From NCBI GenBank assembly GCA_035252155.1, contig DATFDL010000767.1, positions 1 to 6,837 on the forward strand: a stretch of 6,837 nucleotides of DNA. Reading direction: 5' to 3'. The notes below the pieces were generated by a model, which saw nothing but the letters and a program-made list of their open reading frames with translations, was not told where the DNA came from and did no database searches. The position numbers and the translations under genes are program-made. The DNA comes from JAICLL01 sp035252155 (GTDB taxonomy: Bacteria > Planctomycetota > Planctomycetia > Pirellulales > JAICIG01). Of the stretch, positions 1 through 5,731 are shown piece after piece (position 1 is the first letter of the stretch; the number at the start of each line of letters is the position of its first letter).

Positions 1-1242
1 CAAAAAGAAGAGGAAGAAAAACCGTGCGTCCACTGCCCCGACGGATGCCTGGGCTGCTTTGGACCCGGCTGCTGCAATGTCGAGCTGGACGATCCATTCA
101 AATTGGGCGACCAACTCCACTGCCTCAAGAAACACGACATCTTGGTGGCCGGCTGGATCGCGCAAAGCTATGTCTACAACCCGTACAACCCTTCCGATGG
201 CTTCAACGGGCCGGTTACCTGGACCGATCGAGCGAATCAGTATCAGTTGAACGAGCTCTATTTGTATGGCGTCAAACCCACCGACACCAAAGGCAGCGGT
301 TGGGATCTGGGCGGGCGCGTCGATCTGCTCTACGGCACCAGCTATCGCTGGGACACCGAGGCCGGTCTCGAAACGCACCTGAACTCCGGCAAGTTCTATG
401 GCCTGGCCATTCCGCAGTTCTACGGCGAAGTGGCCTATAACGACCTCAAGGTCAAAATCGGCCACTTCATTTCGCCCGTGGGTTTCTACACGGTCGGTAC
501 GTATAACAACTTCTTCAACACGATTCCTTATACCTATCAATACGGCGAACCCTTCACGCACACCGGCTTTTTGGCCAACTATCAGGCGACCGACAAGCTC
601 AACCTGGGGGCCGGTTTGATTCACGGCTGGGACGCCTTCGACAGCAGCTTCAACAAATGGGGCGGCTACCTGGGCACGGCCACTCTCAACGGCAACGCCG
701 ACGACTCGCTGGCCTTTGTGCAGGTCTATAGCCACGAGCCGACGCAGAACGCCGCGCGGCCGTTCACGCAGCGCTACTTCCAGACCTTGGTCTACACGCG
801 TCCGCTCAAGAAGATCAGCGACAAGCTGACCTACGTGGCGCAGAGCGACTTTGGCGTGCAGGGCCAGGCCACGATGACGGGCAAGACGGCCCGTTGGTAC
901 GGCTTCAACCAATATCTCTATTGGAAGAAAAACGATCTGTGGAGCTGGGGCATCAACTTCGAGTGGTTCCGCGACGAAGAAGGCTTTCGCGTGACCGCGC
1001 CGGTGCCATCGCCTGGCAGCCCCAACGCCGTTGGTTGGCCGCGCGCCCCCGGTTTCGCGGGCAACTTTTACCAGATCACGTTTGGTCCGCGCTGGACGCC
1101 GCTGCCCAACCTGGTGGTGCGGCCCAATTTCCGGGCCGACTGGTATCACGGCCCCAACAACTCCGAGAATCTGCGGCCCTACGACGGCGGCAAGCGCAAC
1201 CTTCAGCAGATTCTGGCGACCGACGTCATCGTCACGTTCTAG
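1..1242 (+). CDS. Outer-membrane beta-barrel porin (OmpL/BBP2-like), 5' end cut by window
   Basis: The frame is open from base 1 to the TAG at 1240-1242, giving 413 residues; the start codon and signal peptide lie upstream of the window. A TTG at 103 is internal and should not be taken as the start, because the Cys-rich coding sequence before it is in the same frame. The visible N-terminus is Glu/Lys-rich, then has Cys at residues 9, 12, 16, 19, 24, 25 and 41. From about residue 45 the protein alternates aromatic and polar residues as an outer-membrane barrel does. Two stretches match my memory of the BBP2 (putative beta-barrel porin-2, OmpL-like) family: G-H-F-I-S-P-V-G-F near residues 154-162 and E-P-x-T-H-T-G at 183-189. 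It ends in V-T-F, an aromatic C-terminus typical of BAM-inserted barrels. The likely role is a diffusion channel in the outer membrane; the substrate is unknown. It converges on the kinase gene. Confidence 0.85.
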   Translation, partial: QKEEEEKPCVHCPDGCLGCFGPGCCNVELDDPFKLGDQLHCLKKHDILVAGWIAQSYVYNPYNPSDGFNGPVTWTDRANQYQLNELYLYGVKPTDTKGSGWDLGGRVDLLYGTSYRWDTEAGLETHLNSGKFYGLAIPQFYGEVAYNDLKVKIGHFISPVGFYTVGTYNNFFNTIPYTYQYGEPFTHTGFLANYQATDKLNLGAGLIHGWDAFDSSFNKWGGYLGTATLNGNADDSLAFVQVYSHEPTQNAARPFTQRYFQTLVYTRPLKKISDKLTYVAQSDFGVQGQATMTGKTARWYGFNQYLYWKKNDLWSWGINFEWFRDEEGFRVTAPVPSPGSPNAVGWPRAPGFAGNFYQITFGPRWTPLPNLVVRPNFRADWYHGPNNSENLRPYDGGKRNLQQILATDVIVTF

Positions 1243-1249
1243 CCGGTGC

Positions 1250-3487
1250 TTACTCGGGGCGGCCGCCAGACAGGCTCGCGGAGTAACCGGTTGAGTCGGG
1301 CGTGTTCGTGGAGGGCTGCACGCCGGCCCGCCGCCGCAAGCGGTCGAGCCAGCCGGGCCGCGACGATTCGTTGAGAACCACGATCACAAAAGCCCAGGTC
1401 GCCGAAACCACCAATAGCACAACGGCCAAAGCCAGTTTGGCTCGCCAAAACAGCCGGTCGCGCAGTTGCTCGACCGGCTCGATCGCCGCCGCGTATCGCT
1501 CTTGCACGATGACGGCCCAGCCGGTGTCGCGGCTGGCTTCGGGGCGCACGTTGATCTCGACCGGCTCGATCGCCGCCAACCAGCGGCCGGCATATTCGCC
1601 GCCCACCGGGTCGCGATAGTCTTCGATCCAGGCCAGCTCGTTCGCCTGTTGCGCCTCGAGCGGGTCGGTGCGGCGCTCGAGCCGCAGGTTGCGCAAACGT
1701 GCGAGGTCGGAAAGCACGTCGCCGGTCAGATAGAGCCGCGAGACGGGCGTGACAGGATCGTCCAACAGCGGCTTGAGATCGGGATGCTCCAGAATGGCGC
1801 CGGCCCGGCCGGTGGCATCAGGGCGGCCGTCGATCAATACCGCCACCTGGTTGTTGCCCGACATTTCATCGGCTCGCAACTCAGCAAAATGCCCCAATGC
1901 GACCCCGTGCCCGACAACCCCGATCACCGTGCGGCCGCCGGCAGACTCGTCGTCACTCCAGATGGGCACCGACAAGACGACCGTGCGGAGATGAGTGGCC
2001 TCGCTGTCGAAGACGATCGAAAGGTACGGCGCGGTGATCGGCGATGGCGGTCGGTCGCCGCGCGGCAGGTCGTGCCCTTTGCCGTGAAAGTAATCGCGAA
2101 ACGAATAATCAACGCCGATCGTGTCGCGCTGCATAGGGCTGCGAGCAAGCTGGATGCCCCGCGCATCGAGCACAAACCAACTGTCGGTCTGGCTGATGGG
2201 ATTTTGGTGATCGATCTCCTCCAGTAGCGTTTGCATGGCGTCTTCGGCGGCGGCTTCGGGCGGACGCCGTCCGGCGTCGGCCACCAGGCGGCGAAAACGC
2301 GGTTCGGCCACGGCGTGCTCGAGAATCTGCCAGCGGCGGTCGATCTCGCGGGCCACGGTCTCGGCCACAAATTGCGCGGCGAAGCGGTCGCTTTCCAATG
2401 CCCGGCGCGTCAGCGCGTCGCTCGATTCGTGCAGCGCGGTTTCAAAGACATCCCAGCCGAAGACCGACATCACCAGCAGCAACAGTAACGGACCCACGGC
2501 ACCCAGCACCAGCAGCGGCCGGCGGGCACGCCGCGTCCGCCGCGCCATGAGCGCATCGACCACCGTTTGCGGGTTCGCATAGCGCTTGTGCGGATCGACC
2601 GCCAGGCAGCGGCTGATGATATCGGCCAGCTCGCGATCGACACCTCGCACGCGCCGATGAGCGCGAGGCACGGGCGAACGCTCGATCCAGTCGCGATATT
2701 GCCCGAGTTGCTCGGCCAGGCCCGAGGCTTGTTGAATCCGTTCGATCGCCCGTTCGTCGCGGTAGGGCGGTCCGCCAGTGAGCATGGCGTACAGCAGGGC
2801 GCCCAGGGCATAGACATCCCAGCGGGCGTCGGGCATGGCCTGCAAATCGGCCTGCTCGGGCGCCATATAGAACAGCGTGCCCAACGACGGCGATTGCTCG
2901 TGCGAGAGCCGCGACTGCCCGAAATCGGCCAGCCGCGGGCGGCCGTCCTGGTCGAGCAGCACGTTGGCCGGCTTCAGGTCGCAGTGCAAAATGCCTTTGC
3001 CGTGGGCGTGCACCAGCCCGATCGCCACTTCGCGGAGCAGATCGACCGCTTCGGCCACCGGCAACGGTCCGGCGGCCAGGCGATCGGCCAGCGAGCCGCT
3101 TTCGAGATATTCCATGACGAAGTACGGAGGGTCGCTGTCCCAACCCACTTCGACCAACTGCACCACGTAACGGTCGGCGAAGAGCATCGCCAGCCGCTCG
3201 ACCTCGCGCGAGAGCAGCGTCCAGTCGAGTCCGCCGCGATGCGCGTAGAACTTGATCGCCACGCGGCGGCCTGTGTTTTCGTCGACGGCCACCCACACCT
3301 GGCCGTAGGCCCCGGCGCCGAGAAACCGTTCGGACTTGTAGCCGGGCACTTCCAGCGGCGGACGCGAGGGCTGCATGCTCCGCTCTGAAGCACGTCGCAA
3401 ATCGTCGTCCGACTGTCGCAGCGTGCGTTCGGGATGGCCTGGATCGTCGGGCATCGGCGAAAACGTAAAAACCGCTGGGGCGGCCAT
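1250..3487 (-). CDS. Membrane Ser/Thr protein kinase with extracytoplasmic double-Cache-like sensor
   Basis: This is a complete 745-residue bacterial Hanks-type kinase. The kinase domain covers about residues 50-315: Gly loop G57-A-G-A-Y-G-Q-V64, ATP lysine K79 in VAIK, helix-C Glu E95 or E97, hinge MEYL 125-128, catalytic loop H168-C-D-L-K-P-A-N175, DFG 188-190, APE 209-211, D224 in DVYALG and a C-lobe Arg at 302. All catalytic residues are present, but the usual HRD is HCD, so it is a non-RD kinase. A hydrophobic helix at about 323-345 crosses the membrane. Residues 350-680 resemble a double Cache sensor: long helices, then D435-S-W-F-V-L-D-A-R-G and the R-D-Y-F motif at 464-467. A second TM helix lies at 683-706, followed by a 39-residue tail. 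The inferred topology is a cytoplasmic kinase, a periplasmic sensor and a cytoplasmic tail, so ligand binding outside may control phosphorylation inside. The ATG at 3487 lacks a clear SD; the in-frame ATG at residue 12 or 38 could also start it, since the first 48 residues are low-complexity. Confidence 0.93.
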   Translation of the reverse strand: MAAPAVFTFSPMPDDPGHPERTLRQSDDDLRRASERSMQPSRPPLEVPGYKSERFLGAGAYGQVWVAVDENTGRRVAIKFYAHRGGLDWTLLSREVERLAMLFADRYVVQLVEVGWDSDPPYFVMEYLESGSLADRLAAGPLPVAEAVDLLREVAIGLVHAHGKGILHCDLKPANVLLDQDGRPRLADFGQSRLSHEQSPSLGTLFYMAPEQADLQAMPDARWDVYALGALLYAMLTGGPPYRDERAIERIQQASGLAEQLGQYRDWIERSPVPRAHRRVRGVDRELADIISRCLAVDPHKRYANPQTVVDALMARRTRRARRPLLVLGAVGPLLLLLVMSVFGWDVFETALHESSDALTRRALESDRFAAQFVAETVAREIDRRWQILEHAVAEPRFRRLVADAGRRPPEAAAEDAMQTLLEEIDHQNPISQTDSWFVLDARGIQLARSPMQRDTIGVDYSFRDYFHGKGHDLPRGDRPPSPITAPYLSIVFDSEATHLRTVVLSVPIWSDDESAGGRTVIGVVGHGVALGHFAELRADEMSGNNQVAVLIDGRPDATGRAGAILEHPDLKPLLDDPVTPVSRLYLTGDVLSDLARLRNLRLERRTDPLEAQQANELAWIEDYRDPVGGEYAGRWLAAIEPVEINVRPEASRDTGWAVIVQERYAAAIEPVEQLRDRLFWRAKLALAVVLLVVSATWAFVIVVLNESSRPGWLDRLRRRAGVQPSTNTPDSTGYSASLSGGRPE
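1469..1577. repeat. Exact 22-bp direct repeat inside the kinase gene (1469-1490 and 1556-1577)
   Basis: The 22 bases at 1469-1490 recur without mismatch at 1556-1577. The copies are 87 bp (29 codons) apart and in the same reading frame. On the coding strand both read Ala-Ala-Ile-Glu-Pro-Val-Glu, at residues 638-644 and 667-673, between the sensor core and the second membrane helix. The codons are identical as well as the amino acids. Confidence 0.9.
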
Positions 3488-3509
3488 GCGCCTGGAAGGC
3501 GGAAATCGC

Positions 3510-3527
3510 TTGAATCGACCGGTTCAA
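3510..3527. promoter_or_regulatory. Imperfect 18-bp palindrome, candidate operator
   Basis: The arms TTGAA (3510-3514) and TTCAA (3523-3527) are exact inverted copies. CG and CG inside them also pair, so seven of nine positions match. It lies 22 bp upstream of the kinase start and 64 bp upstream of the 3592 gene, between divergent genes, where an operator for either would sit. TTGAAT at 3510 could also be a -35 element for the rightward genes, with TACCCT 17 bp downstream as a weak -10. Function is inferred only. Confidence 0.35.
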
Positions 3528-3531
3528 ACAC

Positions 3532-3546
3532 CTACCCTAATGGTAG
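3532..3546. repeat. Perfect 5-bp inverted repeat with 5-base loop
   Basis: CTACC (3532-3536) and GGTAG (3542-3546) are exact reverse complements around CTAAT. The element lies just downstream of the 3510-3527 palindrome in the divergent intergenic region. It may be part of an operator, or a small hairpin in a leader transcript. It has no T-tract, so it does not look like a terminator. Confidence 0.35.
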
Positions 3547-3580
3547 CAGCTTGAGGGGCCGCGGTCAGCGCGCGGGTGGC

Positions 3581-3584
3581 GAGG
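3581..3584 (+). promoter_or_regulatory. Ribosome binding site (GAGG) that favours the GTG start at 3592
   Basis: GAGG is followed by a 7-base spacer and then GTG at 3592. For the alternative in-frame TTG at 3586 the same GAGG would be only one base away, which is too close. The GTG is therefore the better start. Confidence 0.55.
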
Positions 3585-3591
3585 TTTGGGA

Positions 3592-3915
3592 GTGCGATTT
3601 ACGACCATCATCCCCATTCGGCGAAACAAGGGACCCAAAGTCGGCGCGGCCGAATTGCAAGCGATTTACGACATGCTGACTGCGAAATTCGGAGGTATGA
3701 CGCAAGAGGGCCAAACGCAGGGGCAATGGATCGACCTGAAAGATGGCAAGATTTATCGCGATCACGGGCGTAAAGTTACAGTCGTCTGCGATAACGAACG
3801 ACTTGTAGAAGCCGAATCGATAGTTCGCAAGATTGGCAGGCAACTTGGCCAAAAAGCAATGTATTTCGAAGTGCGGGATTTTGATGGAGTGAGATTCCTG
3901 CGGATTAGAGATTAG
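3592..3915 (+). CDS. Unrecognised small protein, first gene of a low-GC pair
   Basis: About 107 residues from the GTG at 3592 to the TAG at 3913-3915; an in-frame TTG at 3586 would add two residues. I do not recognise the family with confidence. The protein opens with a strand (FTTIIPIRRN), then a helix, a Gly-Gly turn and GQW-I-D, a strand rich in Val (KVTVVCD), a helix with R-K-I-G-R-Q-L-G-Q and a last strand AMYFEVRDFDGVRFL. This alternating strand-helix order suggests a small alpha/beta, ferredoxin-like fold. The Gly-x-Trp, charged strand and late helix-strand layout loosely recalls DUF3574-type proteins, a guess only. No signal peptide or TM segment is seen, so it is probably cytoplasmic. 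Its DNA is about 43-50% GC in the two 60-base lines I counted, against 65-75% in the kinase. It is probably co-transcribed with the RHH-like gene 14 bp downstream. Confidence 0.75.
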   Translation: MRFTTIIPIRRNKGPKVGAAELQAIYDMLTAKFGGMTQEGQTQGQWIDLKDGKIYRDHGRKVTVVCDNERLVEAESIVRKIGRQLGQKAMYFEVRDFDGVRFLRIRD

Positions 3916-3917
3916 AT

Positions 3918-3923
3918 AGGAGG
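3918..3923 (+). promoter_or_regulatory. Perfect Shine-Dalgarno AGGAGG for the TTG start at 3930
   Basis: AGGAGG sits 6 bases before TTG (3930-3932) and begins two bases after the previous gene's stop. It fixes the otherwise doubtful TTG start. Most other genes in the window have weak or no SD, so this strong site stands out. Confidence 0.85.
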
Positions 3924-3929
3924 CCGAAT

Positions 3930-4382
3930 TTGAAAAACAATGCCGTTTCGAAAAAAACTGTCGGCTCCAAACGTAAGCGCGGTATCGAAGCACGAGCGGG
4001 TGAATTGTTAGCGCATGCGAAGAATGCCGCCAGAACGACGACCGATTGGATGGAAGTCTTCAACTCTGTTTTCGCGCCTGGCGCGGTCTTCGCCAAGTTA
4101 TTCCCGTCCGAGCAGGAACGTCTTGAGTTTATGCAGACGACGGCGCACCAAGAGCTTTATGAATTGCTTTGGAAACTTCAGGACCAATACGGTGATCGAG
4201 AGGCCACTCCACCTGAGCTTGCCAGCGGAGCTCTTTTAATCGAAGTGCCGCGCGCACTGCGAGCGGCCTTGAACGACGAGGCAAAAGAGCAGGGCGTCAG
4301 CTTGAATGTGTTGTGCGTGGCCAAACTGGCCATGAAGCTCGGTAAGCAGGCGCCTCGATCGCCAAGACGGCAAGCCAGTTAA
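3930..4382 (+). CDS. Ribbon-helix-helix-like (HicB/Arc-type C-terminus) small protein, putative antitoxin or regulator
   Basis: 150 residues from a TTG preceded by AGGAGG, ending at TAA 4380-4382. The first 20 residues are very basic (KKTVGSKRKR), which suits DNA contact. Residues 36-90 are a helical segment with F-x-x-G-A-V-F-A-K-L-F-P-S-E-Q-E-R and T-A-H-Q-E-L-Y-E-L-L. Residues 100-137 read ALLIEVP-R-A-L-R-A-A-L, then helix EAKEQ, the turn G-V-S-L-N, and helix VLCVAKLAMKL. This is the strand-helix-turn-helix pattern seen at the C-terminus of HicB-type antitoxins and Arc/MetJ regulators. RHH proteins usually bind operators as dimers and often repress their own operon; the palindrome at 3510-3527 is a candidate site. 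No classical HicA toxin is adjacent; the only candidate partner is the preceding unrecognised gene. It shares that gene's lower GC (53-55% in lines counted), which suggests transfer as a pair. Confidence 0.75.
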   Translation: MKNNAVSKKTVGSKRKRGIEARAGELLAHAKNAARTTTDWMEVFNSVFAPGAVFAKLFPSEQERLEFMQTTAHQELYELLWKLQDQYGDREATPPELASGALLIEVPRALRAALNDEAKEQGVSLNVLCVAKLAMKLGKQAPRSPRRQAS

Positions 4383-4388
4383 CCATGC

Positions 4389-4395
4389 GGTGATC
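4389..4395 (+). promoter_or_regulatory. Extended anti-SD match GGTGATC before the 4403 gene
   Basis: GGTGATC is the exact complement of GATCACC near the 3' end of bacterial 16S rRNA, the part just beside the usual CCTCC target. It lies 7 bases before the ATG at 4403. It may act as an offset Shine-Dalgarno sequence. Confidence 0.35.
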
Positions 4396-4402
4396 TTTAT
4401 CT

Positions 4403-4621
4403 ATGGACGACGATCAGTGGCGACAAGTCGAACGTGAGGCCGCCGAAATCCAGGCGCACGCGCGGTGGTTGACCATCACGCCGCGGCGCGATGAAGGCGG
4501 GCGGGCGCGGGTCGAGGTCAAGCTGACCGGCGTGTTCGAGGCCGATCCCAACGATCTATCGGGCAGCATCGTTCGCGAGATTCACCGGCGGCTGCAAGAG
4601 TTCGAAGCCAATCTCGAATAG
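4403..4621 (+). CDS. Small unrecognised acidic/basic protein, 72 residues
   Basis: ATG at 4403, TAG at 4619-4621. The predicted layout is helix (residues 3-19, DQWRQVEREAAEIQAHA), two strands (RWLTITPRR and ARVEVKLTG), a short loop with D-P-N-D-L and a C-terminal amphipathic helix (SIVREIHRRLQEFEANL). It has no Cys, no TM segment and no signal peptide, so it is a compact cytoplasmic alpha-beta-beta-alpha protein. I do not recognise a family. It follows the RHH-like gene by 20 bp and precedes the next gene by 27 bp, so it may be in the same transcript, but its DNA returns to about 67% GC (40/60 in one line counted). It therefore probably belongs to the resident genome, not the low-GC pair. Confidence 0.65.
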   Translation: MDDDQWRQVEREAAEIQAHARWLTITPRRDEGGRARVEVKLTGVFEADPNDLSGSIVREIHRRLQEFEANLE

Positions 4622-4648
4622 CCGCCAGCCACTTTGCCCAACGTATGT

Positions 4649-5011
4649 ATGAGCGACGCGACCCCCAACGACGCGCCCTCCAATGACGAAGTCGAGCCTT
4701 ACGTCGCGTATCGGCTCGATGGCGACAAGATGGATTTCGCGCTGCGGCCGCTGGCCGACGGCAAGCAAGCGCTGGCGTTGTTTCTCTCGCCCGAAGCGGC
4801 GCGAGATTTTCTCGATGGTGGTGTGTCGCCCATGGCGTGGCGCATCGTCCGGCCCGTCAAGCGCGATCTCCTGCGAATCTTAGAAGAGTGTTGGGAGGCC
4901 GGTATTTTGCACGCGGTGCTCGACACCAATCAGCCCGACAAGCCGATGCTCTTCGATATTTTCGACGTGCTCCAGGCCGAGCGAGAGTCGGGCGGCGACC
5001 GGGCTGACTGA
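4649..5011 (+). CDS. Unrecognised 120-residue cytoplasmic protein
   Basis: I choose the ATG at 4649 (MSDATPND...), because the upstream in-frame TTG at 4634 has no SD and would lie only 12 bp after the previous stop. The stop is TGA 5009-5011. The N-terminal 15 residues are Asp/Asn/Pro-rich and probably disordered. A beta-rich part follows (YVAYRLDG, MDFALRPL), then ALALFLSPEAARDFLDGG, a strand MAWRIVRPV, helix RDLLRILEECWEAG and a strand-helix end (MLFDIFDVLQAE). The phrase 'LFLSPEAARDFL' loosely resembles the N-terminal SseB-like fold, but this is not secure. There is no TM segment or signal. It is GC-rich like the 4403 gene and probably co-transcribed with it. Its stop converges on the DUF433 gene with only 15 bp between them, which leaves no room for a clear terminator. 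Confidence 0.7.
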   Translation: MSDATPNDAPSNDEVEPYVAYRLDGDKMDFALRPLADGKQALALFLSPEAARDFLDGGVSPMAWRIVRPVKRDLLRILEECWEAGILHAVLDTNQPDKPMLFDIFDVLQAERESGGDRAD

Positions 5012-5026
5012 GCACGATTCGTCGAT

Positions 5027-5489
5027 TTAGGTCCGCGGCACGTAGATGCGGCTCTCATCCAAGTAATCGCCGTTGGCATGGGCCCCCCGCTCGATAACCC
5101 ATTCGCGGAAGGCGGGCAAGCCGTTCGGTGTGCCGCCGGTCGCCGTTTCAGTGTCCTTCGAACCGCCGCCCGCTCGATCACGTCGGTCGAGCCACTCCCT
5201 GAACTTCACGAACGCCTCATGCGTTTTCTGCGCTTTTTCTGCGACGCTGGGAGGGTTGCCCGCCGCAATGCGGGCCTCAATTTTCAAGTGCTCGGCCAGC
5301 ACGGTGTCGGCATGATTCAGCACGAACGCGCGCGGCCGAGACCTGTTCCGCCGTGAGATTGTTCACCCGGCAGATATAGGCCTCCGTGGCCGACGGGTCG
5401 AGAAAATACGGCAGTAGGTGAAAAACAGTGATTCGCGTGCCGGCAATTTCGGGGCCACGCCCCCGATCATGAATTAAACTCTCGTCCAT
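5027..5489 (-). pseudogene. DUF433-family (antitoxin-like) gene broken by a frameshift
   Basis: Two overlapping minus-strand frames together encode one protein. The first runs from ATG 5489 (GGAG at 5500-5503 upstream) and carries the DUF433 signature: G-P-E-I-A-G-T-R-I-T-V at residues 12-22, then the helical part L-T-A-E-Q-V-S-A-A-R to residue 54. After that it turns to nonsense and stops at 5277. The other frame is open from 5362 and from about 5329 reads A-F-V-L-N-H-A-D-T-V-L-A-E-H-L-K-I-E-A-R-I-A-A-G-N-P-P, the continuation expected of long DUF433 proteins, to TAA at 5027-5029. The junction lies at a (CG)4 run, 5327-5334; one extra CG would give SAAR-AFVLNH and a protein of about 154 residues. 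DUF433 proteins are often antitoxins paired with PIN-like DUF5615 toxins, but no such neighbour is seen. The tail holds two similar FREW[LV] segments. A recent mutation, an assembly error or, less likely, programmed frameshifting could explain it. Confidence 0.8.
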
Positions 5490-5731
5490 TTCACCAAATC
5501 TCCAACTCCACGCAAACCCCGAAACGCAAGTGGGCTCCCGGCCCGCATATTCATTCTATGATAGCCGAATTGCTTAGGCCGCGCGAGGTCAGTCTTGAAC
5601 ATACCGCTCCGGCGGTTCCAACACGCTGTGCCCCGTTACTGGCGTTTAGCCCACCGCAACCACTAGAATGTCAGGAGGGCGAATCGTATCGTCGGCGCCG
5701 CGCAAGATCAGCGTTCTGCTGAGGCATACTT
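5490..5731. other. Divergent intergenic region, 242 bp, no gene recognised
   Basis: This separates the leftward DUF433 gene from the rightward 5732 gene, so promoters for both should be here. I see no convincing -35/-10 pair on either strand. TAGAAT on the minus strand (5558-5553) is a possible -10 without a good -35. A small hairpin ACCGC-TCCG-GCGGT occurs at 5603-5616. AGGAGGG at 5673-5679 has no start codon at a useful distance. No tRNA or other RNA is recognised. Confidence 0.5.
5721..5724 (+). promoter_or_regulatory. Ribosome binding site GAGG for the 5732 gene
   Basis: GAGG sits 7 bases before the ATG at 5732 and supports that start, which also places a basic N-terminus (KSIR) before a hydrophobic segment. 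Confidence 0.6.

Noticed and set aside
1258..1267. GGCGGCCGCC palindrome
   Set aside because: It is within the kinase coding end and is a common chance palindrome in GC-rich DNA.
1243..1292. CCGGT at 1243-1247 and ACCGG at 1286-1290 as a bidirectional terminator between porin and kinase
   Set aside because: The stem is 5 bp with a 38-base loop and no T-tract, and lies mostly within kinase coding sequence.
1466..2227. Plus-strand open frame of 253 codons opposite the kinase sensor domain
   Set aside because: It is a mirror frame of the clearly coding kinase gene in GC-rich DNA; the translation shows no domain and is Arg/Ala/Val-rich as such shadows are.
2567..3388. Plus-strand open frame of 273 codons opposite the kinase catalytic domain
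   Set aside because: The minus strand carries every kinase motif here; the plus frame is a shadow without recognisable features.
5673..5679. AGGAGGG in the 5490-5731 intergenic region
   Set aside because: No ATG, GTG or TTG lies at a usable distance downstream, so it is not a working ribosome binding site.
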